A DNA stretch of 64,000 nt, taken from NCBI GenBank assembly GCA_022829145.1, contig CM040761.1, positions 18,449,245-18,513,244 of the forward strand. Direction: 5' to 3'. Of the stretch, positions 1-12,100 are shown piece after piece; position 1 is the first letter of the stretch, and each line of letters starts with the position of its first letter. The translations under genes and the position numbers were made by a program. The notes beneath the pieces were generated by a model. It was not told where the DNA came from. It did not search any database and saw only the letters and a program-made list of their open reading frames with translations. Source of the stretch: Albula goreensis (lineage: Eukaryota > Chordata > Actinopteri > Albuliformes > Albulidae).

Positions 1-2539
1 AAATCAAACAGAATGAACTATCCTGCAGAATAAATGTGTAGCATGAAATATTAGTTGCACTGGTGATCATTATTATGCGATTATTGAAATGCTCTCCAAT
101 ATTCTGAACAGAAAATCAGACTACATTCAGAGAACTGAACATTTCATTAAAATGCACTCTCTGTTCATAAAACATGTTCCATTCATTTTCCATAGAATTA
201 TCATTGACATTTATTATATTATTATATAAGTGGATAAGTCAAATATACAGGTAAAGTAGATGTAGGTTTCCTCATACTCAAACTTTCAGTTTTGTTCTTT
301 GTTTGTGAACATAAAACCCGCAAGCTGTGATTTTCCACCTTTTTGAACTGAACATTTGGTGCAAAAGCACCAGACTATTTCACTTGAGTTACCAGGACTT
401 TCTCACTTCAGGTACCTGGCCCAGTTCTCTTTCATTTTGTGTATTTGTAAAAACCCTGCAGGTTACGTGAGAAATAACCTCCTGCACAACTGATTACGGG
501 CCGCCTCTGGCTCTAACTTTGATCTGAAAACTGTAATTCCATTTGTAATTTCTTTTTCGCATAAATTTTACATCACAAGGCAGTGGGTGATGGACATTGA
601 TGCATTTTTTTGTAGTTTGTCCTTTGAAGTAAATCACTGAAATGGTTTAACCTCCTCAAGTGCATTTGTTACATGGGAGTTTTCAGGAACCATAGCTAAT
701 GCAATGTGTCTGCATCAGAACCCTCTGTGATTGGGAAATTAGCTTGAATTATGACTGTTTGTTCTGTGTACATAAAACAAGGTTTCCAGTGCTTTTGACC
801 AACGTATTAATCAATACAAACAATATTCTACAAGTGCTCCTGGTTTGAAGTAGACTGACATTTTTGATTAGCGGACTTCTACAGTTCTTGTCATTTCAAT
901 AAATTATCCATCTCACACAAATGTGCCCGCTCTCATGTTAACTCCATTACGTTCTATCAGCTTGTCTGAAACAATTTAACAGTTCCTTTTGTAAGAGATT
1001 AGAAAGTACACATTGCCACACAACGCAGTGGAATCTGCTGGTGTTGTCTGCAGCCTTGTAGAACATGACACATGGAGTCTGATCTGTGTATAAAATCTGG
1101 ATTAGATACTTCGGTCCCATCTGTAATCCATTGTGGGGAACTAAGAAAAAATCCCATGTAAAATGTAATTAAGGTTATTATAGTCCCTGTCTGTCTGTAT
1201 CAGTCCTGCAGAAGCTGCTGCTTCAGGCACCACTGAAGGTTAAGTAGGATTTATACTAATGCTAGCAATGATTCCCTGTATTCACGGCAACTGTTCTCTC
1301 TGTCTGTACACTTTGAGAGGCCTCAGCACCTTGTTTAACCTTCCTGCTGGAGTTTTCATTTTCACATTTTTATTTTTTTTATTCAAAAATATTTTGGCAG
1401 GAGTATTTTTTTTTTCCCCATAAAGGATTTTAGTAAAGATAGAGTTCAGTACATATCGTTAAACAATGTGTGTGCATGCGTGTGTGTGTGTTTTGTGTGG
1501 GCATGTGTGTGTGTGTGGTTGTGGTGTTGAGGGCTTGTTGGATGGAGTTGTATATGTCTTGGTCCATGATCAAAAATGGATCGATCTGCCAAAATGTTGT
1601 GCATTCGTAAATACGTAGATCTTAACTTGAACATAAAGGGTTCACTGCCATGCTTTATCAACATATTTATGTAAAAAGAAAGGCCAGTCAGTTCTGCTTT
1701 TATACTATTTAGTTAAGTTTCGTTACCCCCAAATCCACACAGACAATCACTTTACAGCCATTTTAGCTGTACATGTAAGCATGTGTTGAATGACTAACAC
1801 AATGTATGTCTGACTAACTGTATTTTGTGTATTAGTTGCCCATTTGTGCAGAATGTCAGTGTTGTACCGGATATTTTCTGCAGGATTTGTTTGGGGCATG
1901 GTATGGACCAATTTCTCTTCTCTTGAACCAGTGCACTGCCAGATCGTGGAGACATGGCAGGCTTTTGATTGATTCTACACTGCTCTGTCTAGCTCTGCCA
2001 TTTTTACACAGATAATTGTGGCACATAGCAAGAGATTTGTTGTTGGTTTCACAATAATATTTGTGCTGTCTCTAAGATCTTGAAGAAAGAACACAAAAAT
2101 CCCATTCCTAAACTGGGGCTGTTACTCTGAAAGCATTTTAACATGTCTTGAGTAATTATGGCATTTGATGAATTTCACTGAAAAGATAGTATAGCTGTGA
2201 CTTTCTTGGTTTATTTATTTTGGTTCTACTACCTTATGACAAACTACATAGCTAGGTTGAAATATTATGACTTGCGGAAACAGAATGGTGGGATTGTTCA
2301 ACACGACGTTTTGTGGACTGTTCAACGTGACGTTGTTGATCTTGGGCCGTGAGTCTAGATTGTCGGGGTAACTTTGGTCTTAGGAACATGGACAGAGCAC
2401 AAACGGGAAACAATAAATAAGGCTATCTTTTGATAAGATTAGTATGATTTATGTTAATTATGCCATCTTGGCAACGAGCCTTCACTTAATGATGATTCTT
2501 ACAATGATGATGATGACGATGGATTAAATTAAATCAATT
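1..2539. other. 5' flank, no gene seen
   Basis: AT-rich sequence upstream of the dpp10 first exon. It contains an imperfect GT-rich stretch near 1.47-1.52 kb and short T runs. Two related 20-base stretches near 2290-2330 share the core gttcaac..gacgtt. I see no exon, RNA gene or recognisable transposon. Other dpp10 first exons used by longer isoforms could lie here or further upstream, but none is recognisable. Confidence 0.6.
1467..1525. repeat. imperfect (GT)n microsatellite
   Basis: An interrupted GT tract of about 59 bases, broken by gcatgc, ttttg and ggcat. It explains the histidine/threonine-rich reading frame on the opposite strand, which is not a gene. Confidence 0.85.
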
Positions 2540-3082
2540 CAAAATAATTTATTGGATCTTCACTGAAACTCTTCTCTCTCACTAGCGCTGGTACAACCCC
2601 TCCCCCGCCCCCTTCTCTCAAAGAACACACGGTCTTTTTTCCTCCATAGAGGAAGACGGAATGTGACCGCTTTATTTTGCCCCAGATGTGCAAATCACAG
2701 AGACTACATACAAGACGCGACTCTGGATTTTCTGTTTCCCTTTTCCTTGAACAGACCAGGATAGGGCAAAAACGGATATATTTTGCCTGTTGTTTGGATA
2801 CCATCGCCAAGTGGGGGGTTTTACGGCTCTGTATGCTTTGTTTTTGCGGAGCATAAACCATAACCTTCAGATAACTCCGCAGACCGCACGAAATTGTAAG
2901 ATCCGTTACTGTATCTGCCTTCACTTAACATTTAGAAACCGGCTGTTTTCTTCTTTGCGCCGCTCTTTTCTAAATTCCTCCCCTCCGTGCATATTTGGCA
3001 AGTCCCCGACCGAGTGGCGTTTGAAGGTATCATACACGGAGTTAGAAACCGTCAGAAGAAGTTATAATTTCAACATCTCACC
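2540..3082 (+). promoter_or_regulatory. dpp10: probable proximal promoter and 5' UTR of dpp10
   Basis: This stretch before the first exon is richer in C and CpG than its surroundings, with cctcccccgccccc near 2600, cgccgctc near 2960 and ccccgaccgag near 3005. No TATA box is clear, and the transcription start cannot be placed. After the ATG at 2832 there is no ATG until the dpp10 start at 3083, so a transcript starting after 2835 would have a clean leader. A longer leader would include an upstream frame from 2790 that ends at the TGA overlapping the dpp10 ATG. Assignment as a promoter is inferred from position and composition. Confidence 0.5.
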
Positions 3083-3136
3083 ATGACAGTCACGAAGGAG
3101 CAACACAATCAAAGAGCAAACCAGCAACAAGAAGAG
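3083..3136 (+). CDS. dpp10: dpp10 exon 1: cytoplasmic N-terminal tail
   Basis: Eighteen codons, [18 protein letters not shown], then the donor gag|gtaaaag at the end of a whole codon (phase 0), matching the phase-0 acceptor of exon 2. The ATG has a good context (tcaccATGa) and an in-frame TAA at 3065-3067, so it is the only start in this frame. The peptide resembles the short variant N-termini that start MT..K in DPP6-S and in one human DPP10 isoform (MTAAKQ...). It is hydrophilic and Gln-rich, as expected for the cytosolic side. It is not the MNQT... N-terminus of the isoform linked to fast inactivation; that exon is not recognisable in the window. Confidence 0.83.
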
Positions 3137-6100
3137 GTAAAAGCGGTCTTCCAACTGCAAGACTCCGTTTAAAGTTGTTTTGTTTAATTGATGAGGCTAC
3201 TTGTTCCCATTTGTCTTTTAGAAACTGGGCACAACATGCACTAAATATTTCATCTGAGCTTTCATGAACACGTTTCGGAGGTAAATGCACAATAGCAAAC
3301 CAGGAGCCTGAGCGATCAATTATGGCTTTGTTTTGCGAGGTTATGGGGCCAGCGATTTAAATAATGTACTTAAACATTAGTGACAATAATGTATCTGTAA
3401 TAGGCAATTTAGCATCCCGTGTGCGACATGCCTTCAGTGATCAGACAATTCATATTCACATTGGTTGACATTATTGGTATCGAATGCAAATATTTTCACT
3501 GGCCCCGAATGGTTAGAATGGACTTACATCAATGGCGTAACTTCATATCACATGAACGTTTACAAGCGAACCGGTGGAAATTTTAAGTGCGTTAGCTTTC
3601 TGATCACACAGAATCACAGGCGAGAATTACTCTGTCATGAAAATTTCAAGGAATGAATCAGCACTTGCGATGCATATGTTATTGTTACACCAATTACTAG
3701 CTCAAACAAAAGCTTGGCAGCTGTCACAATAATGAAAAATTAGTGAACTCTGGGGAATGAAGGCGATAGGGATAGCCGGAGATGGTGCTGCGCTCTTGCG
3801 GAATAATTCAGACAGTATCATACCTTTGATCGAGCATTTCTGGCCATGTAGCAGTCAAAAGATATGGAACTGCTCAAGCTAACGGTATCGTTACTACCTA
3901 TTGTGTATTTATGCGTCTTGTAAGTGTAACAATCAAAACCTTCCAGTAATTTATTCTGTAGTTAAAATGCAGAGACGCATTCCTGTCTAGGCGCGCGGTG
4001 GCCGCAAAAAGACAACACCACTTTCTCATTTGTAATTCGAGCACATACCCCTTCATAATTAGAAAGCCTATGCTCGACCTTTTTAAGACTCTGGTGTACA
4101 TGAAAATGTGCCACTGGACGCAGAAAGGTTTACATTTGGTGTGCATTTGGTGCATATTTTGGAAAACCGACATCAGACTGTCTAGTCTGCTAAGAGTTGC
4201 AAACGAGAAAAAGACGTCAACTTGACGACTTGCCTTGATACAGTAAAGTGAATGGACAGTGCGGTAAACCGACACTCTTAGTCAAACGATTACTTTTCAG
4301 TCTACCGTTTTGAGCTGTTTGAATCTTTCCTATTTCATCCAGTGTCACAGAAGTTTAAATGGCATATCAAGTGTGTTTATCCCTGAAAATGATTTATTTC
4401 GAAATGAGAGCGTAACGAACTATTCTCGTATGGTGCTCCCAGGAGAATTTCTTGGTCAGTTTATAAGAGCAAATATGGATTCGGGGGGCACTGTATCTAG
4501 GATTATCAAATAAAAATGCTCTATGATTCAGTAGAACATGCTTTTAGAGGAGTTGCTAGCTGATGCGTCGTACGTCTACATCAAGTCGATACTTTCCATT
4601 AATATTCCAAGTCATCATTTTCCACATTTTTTTCATATGTGCGTTTTCGTCAGTGGGGTGTCTCTAAATTTCAGCGTTATGACAACCGGGACTAAAGCTT
4701 ATTGGATACAACTGTCTTCAGGGTTTAAAATGGATGATTTTTACAGGATATAATATTTTAAAGAAAATATATATTAGTTAAATTTATATTTTACTTTAAT
4801 TATACCATACAACTGATTGTTGCTTAAAATTGGCCGTCATATTTAAGGGAGAGATTGCGCAACTGAGGTTCCCTGGTTTATGAAGGAAGAGTCTCAAACT
4901 ACTGGACGAATGGAATGGAAAACCTGTTTGTGATCGTATGTGACTTAATAATTGATATAAGGTGTGTGGCATTTGGTGGAAAATGAAGGATGTACCAGCA
5001 ACCATTCAGAAACAATTCTCGCTTTTTTTTTTTTTGCATACACATGGAGGGTTTTGGGTGGGGACATTATGTGCCCCTCCTTCTGCTGATACTGATGATG
5101 CTGAGTTGGGAAGCTGGTGAAACTGATTTCACATTACAATTTTCACATTACTTATTTTTTTATGACACCCTTGATAGATCATAGAGGTAACTGTCTGGTA
5201 TACCTTTATGTCGGGATTGAAAATTCAACAGTTGAACAGGAAATCTCACTCAGGCAATGTGATGTGTGCCTCCTTCACTGGAGCATCCAAACTCCCAAAG
5301 GGGATTCCACAGGGCACATTGTCCTTATTTAAAACTGAGGCCTTCACCAGTTTCCCAGCTGCAGTTCACTTCAGGTCCTACCATAAGCATGTCTGTCTGT
5401 AACTGCCAATTTCCCCTGCTTACTTTCATACCATATTACCAGCAAAAAGTGTTACATATCTTCTCATTGTCTATTGCACACTGTATATTGTAATGTAAAT
5501 AACTAATCCTCCTATTGACATTAGTATCTGTGAATCTCCCCTTAGAAACTATGCTTTGTTGACAAGTTAGAGCTTTCTACTCTAGTTAATTTTAATACAC
5601 AAATACTGTTGGCTTAGACTTCAATAAAGGCAGACTGTCTTGAAAGAATATAGCACAGCTAACACACTGTTGTGGCGATCATAGCTGGAGACAATAGTGC
5701 AATCATTTTAATACTATAGGAGACCTATAACAGTATCTAGAAATCTTGCTGGTTAAGTTGGTACTCATAGATACTTGTTAGAGTGAGCAAATATTGATGG
5801 AGCCATTGGCCTTTGTACAGCTCATAGGTTGACAGTGCATCCTTACTGTTATTTAATTACATATGTAAACTTAGATTAAGCTGTGGGCCAGTTGAGTAGG
5901 AGAACAGAGATTCATCATTCTACACAGTGAGCTTAGACCATGCTCCTGGCTACCTCAGCTGAACACCCAAGGATGTCTTATTCATTACAATGGGGTCATG
6001 GTTTACCATGTGCTAGACAACACACACTGAGCTGCCAGTTGCTCTTCATTGTTAAGAAAATGGTAATACACTATATGTGAAATATACATTAATATAAATT

Positions 6101-9100
6101 ATCCTTTAATACATTTCAAGTATATTGGGGTAGAAATATAAATATAAATGTAAAATATGCATATACATATGACACTCTTGGTCAACATTGAAGTAAAACT
6201 TGTATCTGAGTTCTACATTCGTAATAATTAAAATAACGCTATAAATATTAATGCTGATTTTTATGTTTTACATTTATTGATGTTATTTCCAGGATTATTC
6301 TGCCCGACAGACTGTGAGTGTTTAGGATTAGGTAAATATGTTGGATCCTTAGGCTGTTTATACTTTAAATGGAGCGAGACAGTGTCTGTTTGGAGCTGAG
6401 ATCGCAATGATTACAAGGCTGTTCAGCCTCCTTGAAATGTTTGATCTCGATTTTATGCAGAATTAAATGAGATGTTTCAGTGCTTTTAATGGTTTCCGGA
6501 TTACTAGTACTAACAAGGTACACGATATGAAGTTTCAAGCCCACCATAATGGTAACTCTGAAGCTGAAGTAGAAAAAGTACAAGTGGTTATAGATTGAAT
6601 GGGAGGACATAGTCTCTTAGTTCAATGTGGGTCAAAAAGCCTTGCTATTGTGGTGAATATATTTGTGATCACCACCATTCATTTGAGATATTTGCTTTTA
6701 TCCTTTTCTCACAGCACTGCAAGGCAGCAATGAAAGCAGTGTTTTTACACTGTAAGTACTTATTATTCAACATGTGAAATATTTAATGCTGAACCACGGC
6801 GTTTGAATAATCAGTGAATGGACTATTATTCTCATTCCAGAACAGAGAGATAATAGTGGCATGTTTTTGAATTGTTTAAGGGCAAGTTGTTTAAAAATGT
6901 GTTTTCTTAGGAAAAAACAAATCTATGTGCCAAAGAAATATGGAAGCCACATCCAGCTATGGGTCTTATGTCAAAAGTAGTAGAGACAATGGATAATATT
7001 TTGGCACATGGAACCAGTACAGCATAATTCTGTGCCTTTCTATGCCAAATTTCATAACCACGTAGAGACGTATCCACTGCTCTATGTAATTGCTAAAAAG
7101 ACATATATTGCTACAGATACTGGAAAGAGCTGGGTGGGTCTCTATTCTAGGCAAAACTGATCAGAAAACTGTTGTGGTGAACATTGTTGTGACTTGAAGA
7201 TCATAATAGTGACATAATACTGCAGGTAGAGCAGGTTCTTTATCAATGCAAATAGTCTTGTTCTCGGAGCTTTTTGCTGCAGTTTTGCTGTCAAAGATAG
7301 GAAGATAAACACTGCAGAACTGAAACCTGGTTTACGGAATGGATTTAAGAAACCTACTGCCTTGCACCATTTTAGGCAGCTCAATCAGTCTCAGTAACTA
7401 CCATTAACTTAACCTCATTCAATTGTCCTTCTGGCGTAGTTTAAGGCAATCTGTTTCCGTGAACCATTACAGTAAACCTTGTTGGGTTTTACAGTGTGTG
7501 AGAAAAGCTCTATTCATGATTTATTTGTTTAAACATCTTCCATTAAAATCTTCCATTATCCTTCCATTAAAATCTTTACACCATGTTCTGCTTGGTCAGT
7601 TGGTGAGCAAAAAAAAAAAATTACAGTCTCACAAGAGTATATTGAATAAGTGACTATCGTACAATTGATTGCATGTTTTCATGTTGAATAATGGGACAGG
7701 ACAGTGGTTATTAATAGAAGAAACAATACAAACATATTGATGGGTAAACCTGGCTAGAATAAAATGGACGGAGCATTCATTTCTCACTGACCTCCAAGGC
7801 AATCCCACATTGTTAGCAGAGCATTGTTTTCCCATTAATTTTTTACTGTGTTATTTACCTATTCAGTCTCTTTGGATTACCAAGATAAGTAATGGTCATG
7901 TTATATTAATATCCCTGCCTTTTGTGGTGCAATTGGAGAATATATTTATACACAGCAAATTTAAGAGTTTTAAAGAGTTTGTTCACAGTTTTTTTCATGT
8001 ATTATATCCAGTTAAGTTTTAGCAGGTCTTATCTACTCAAAGCAATGCCTTGTATAATTTCCTTTCATACCTGTGTCCTCCTTCCTTTTTTTTGGCCGCA
8101 GAAGTAATTAATGAGATTAATGTCCCTTTCCCACACCCCAAAGCATGCTGGGAAACATGAAGATGACAGGCAGGGGTCTTTTGAATCCCAGCTACCTGTT
8201 ATGAGCGTGGAGCGGTGTTGGATATTCACCAGTGAGAGCCTGGAGCCCTGATTCTGATTCTTTCAGCCTCGAGGGTAGTTCAGCATGGTTTTTCGCAGTA
8301 CTGCTGGAAATCCAATTCTGTTCCCTCTGTCCTGCAGAGTTACATCGGTAACAATGGCTGCATGAATTAGCCCAGTGGTGGACACCCACGAGCCAAAATG
8401 AATATGTAATGGTTCATGGCAGGAGTGCTGATCATTGGGTACTGGCAAGGTAAACCTGATCTTAGATCAGCAACTTCATGAATGAGATCTTTCCTGAATA
8501 TAGGCCTAGGTCTTTTCCCATCATGCACCACAGGTTACCACTTAGCTCTAAAAGAACAACCATAATGTAAGCCTGCAATGGAAAAAGGAATGTAATTAAC
8601 CTATGTGGGGGGTGTGACAAGCTCTACTATCTCTAATAGGAAAGGAGGTTCTATTTAGACATATATCGTAAGAATAAACGGATCGCTAGAAGAGATGGAT
8701 GTGCTTTAGGTTACTGTTTTCAAAACTTTTTTCTCATCTTTTTTTTGTTCAGTATCTGATTTGTGGCACAGATGTTTATGTGTCTGTCCTGATATATTTT
8801 TTTAATTTTTTATCAGCTGCCAAATGCATATTCTATACATCATACCCATTACCCATACCCATTAACATGTCAATTGAAGCAATTTTTCGGCTAATGCAAT
8901 TGAAAAAAAAAAACATAAAATATGATAACCTGGGGTTGCTTAATTTTTAATGTCTGAAATGTAGGGAAAATTAAAAGATATGGTCACGCACAGTGTGTGA
9001 CCACACTAGACTTCTCAATATTAAAGCAAATAATTTTCTCATGCCATTTTTGACTTAAGGTCTTACAAACCGATTAATTATTTAACCTACTTCAATATAA

Positions 9101-12100
9101 GGAAAGATCCAGTAAGATATGGAAGAGGTTTCTCTATTGGCAGAGTATCAATCATAATAATGGACATATCAGTGAACATATCAATACTTACATCCTTTCG
9201 TATTTCTGTACATGCCTCTCAGACCTTTGATTGGTCAGATGCCCTTGGGACACCAGTGCTATTTCTGAAAACCTTTCTGGCCTTCACAAGATGTCCTTGG
9301 TTTATCAAATAGATTATCATATATTAAAAATGTTCAGTTTCACAGGGCTGTGAGTGAAATAGATTGATAGATAGATAGACAGATAGACTGAGGCATTTTG
9401 ATAAACACACATTGGGTATTTTTATAACTTACTTTGTATGTAATTAGCATCTGCCTAGTTTCCCAAACAGGTACTAATTACTAGATAATGTCTCAGTATT
9501 GGAATTGTGCTTGTCATGTAAAAACTCACCTTCATTAGCTGCTTCTGTGGTCTGTGTCCAAACAGTGTGTACCTGTAATTGCGTATGTCAATATATTTTT
9601 ATATAAACACATGTGCAGTTTTGTTTTTAGGAATGAAGCACCGGGGGTATTCCAAGTATGTGGTTTAGTGACTAATCCAGATAAGTTAAATTGGAGTAAG
9701 TGGTAAACCTCCTAAAAGAAGAGTCTTATGGCTTCATTCTCCAGGCAAAACAAAGCCATAGGTCTCTTCTTTTAGGAGCTTTACCACTTACTGTGACTTA
9801 ACTTATCCGGATTAGTCACTAAACCACGTACTTGGAATATACCCCTGCTCAATGTTTGAAATAATGTTATTCTTATTGAAACCAGGGCTTCTGCTAAACA
9901 TCCTTCCACTTTACCTACATTAGCTCCTCTCCTTATGTAAAATTACACTAGCTACATGTTTAGAGTAAGAACATTATTACGTTTAAAAAATCTCTTTATC
10001 ACATACTTTCAAAATAGATTCTTTTTACAATAAATAGGTGGTGATTAATCATTAGTAGCTTGCTGACACCAATGTATATTTTTACACCATTAGATGCTGT
10101 GGGAGCTGAAAGCCTAAAATTGTGTGCTGGATAATCATTAGAGAGCCCTGCTCTTCGTGGAGAGCCGTTAATAGTATTCTCTGAAGAGAGAGCCTCCCAT
10201 TTATTATACTTATCCATCAAAGATAGGCTGGAATGTAAAGAGGCTTAAACCTCACCGGCAGAGCCATATTTTAAGCTTGTCAATGGGTTAGCTACTGACT
10301 TACTTAAAAGACGATGGCGAATGGCATAACTCTGACTGACAATATGGAGTATAAGGGGGTTACCACCATTAACTTTCTAGAAAATATGTTTTTTTATTTC
10401 AAAATGTATAACAGCACTGTTTTGTTTTTGATCAAGCGACAAAGGGCCTTGGGATACATGACCACCCAATCAGCTGAGCTCATCAATCTGATGGCATATT
10501 AATGTAATAATGTAATTATTCAGTCACTGTGAAATACTACTTGGTTTTTTTTAGTAACTTGCCCTAGATTTGTGTGTTTAACACTCCTATGCCATATAGA
10601 AGAAAGATCACAAGCGCATAACATCTGTTTAATTCAGTAGCTGTCTGTCACATCCCATCAATCCTGTTTGCGTTGTGTAATTGACGTTTATTTTTGCCAT
10701 ATTCTCCAGGGCAGAGTGCCCAGCATCAATTGCTTTTTAGAAGCCTGCAAATAACATGGCTGTGAGTCCTGTTCAATTCAGTGTATCTGCCAGCTTTGAT
10801 TTCACTGTGCAATTCATTTTTGTTTCATTTAGTCATATGAAATATATATGGTCTGTTCAATGTCAAGTGTTCTGTTTTCAGTAATTGTTGTAACAACTAA
10901 TATTTCTCATATTCGTCATCAGCTGGTGGGAAACTGAAGGTTAACATGCAAACTAAAATAATTATAACTCCACTAAATTGATAACACATGACATTAATAG
11001 GCTTCCATTTTAGCAGTCCAAATTGATGATGCAGCAGTTAAAATAGAACATGTTACCTTGATGATGTGTTGCCGTGTATTCTTGCAAAACTATGTGACAC
11101 AAGTGTCATACAAAGAGAATTTGAGTTATGCGGCTGCAGTGGTCACATTCCAAACCGCTATAAAATGTGTCTTCCCCTGATACAGATATCACAAACAAAT
11201 ATAATACAGTTTTTATAGTTATTGGACCAAACGCATTTGTACTTGATCCCATACTATCAATCAAAAATACTATTGTGTCAGGTGTATGTAATACCCTCAT
11301 TTTTTATTCAAGATACATGATAAGGGAAACATTTTTATGTTTACTCTTCTGCTCACAGACTAAGTTCACTTTGCTCACTGACTATATAATGAAGACACTT
11401 ACTGGAGCTTAAAAAGAATACAAGTTTCATCAAGTTATTTTTCTTAATCTCACTCAGTGCTTATGACCTTGAATTGCATGGTCAGTGTCTTACTTTATGG
11501 TGGTGGTGCATTTTTACCCTCTGGCATAGATTGATTGCGAGGCTTAATCCAGTTTCTTATCAGAAACAACAGACCTATGCCAAAGGGCAGGGCCAAGTGT
11601 AGGGTTATCAGCATAAAAGATAGCAGCAAATGCAAGGTCTGTAATCTCTAATCCATGAGATAGCATGGTAAATTACCCCCAAGCCCTTACCTACCTGCTG
11701 GTTCTGTCACTATAGCCTCCTTCTGATGCTATGGCTAAAACATCCAGCTTCATCCGCTGGATACCAAACTGACCACAGCTTTTAAAACTTTTGCCAGGAT
11801 TCCTTTAACACCGAGTCATGATTTAATGACTCCTTTTAAATGTAGAAATTTTATAATGGAAGGATGGAATCGATATTTTTCAACATGTAATGTTAAAGTT
11901 GAGGGCTAGCGCATTATTACATGAAGGCTATGAATGTAAAGCCGGAACCTCTAAATTGACTGGAGAAATTGGAAAGGAATTCACTCAGCGCTTTAATCTT
12001 GCTTTCCTATACTGTTGCAATTACTTTTTTTTTTGCATTACATTCTTCAGTAAAACCTTGTCTTCTGTAAACCTTGAGTGAAGATAAAGATATGCTTCTT

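Noticed and set aside
1446..1664. Minus-strand frame rich in His-Thr.
   Set aside because: It is the GT/AC microsatellite translated.
2529..2924. 131-codon minus-strand frame upstream of dpp10.
   Set aside because: It covers the C-rich promoter region, shows low-complexity Gly runs from ccccc tracts and no family similarity.
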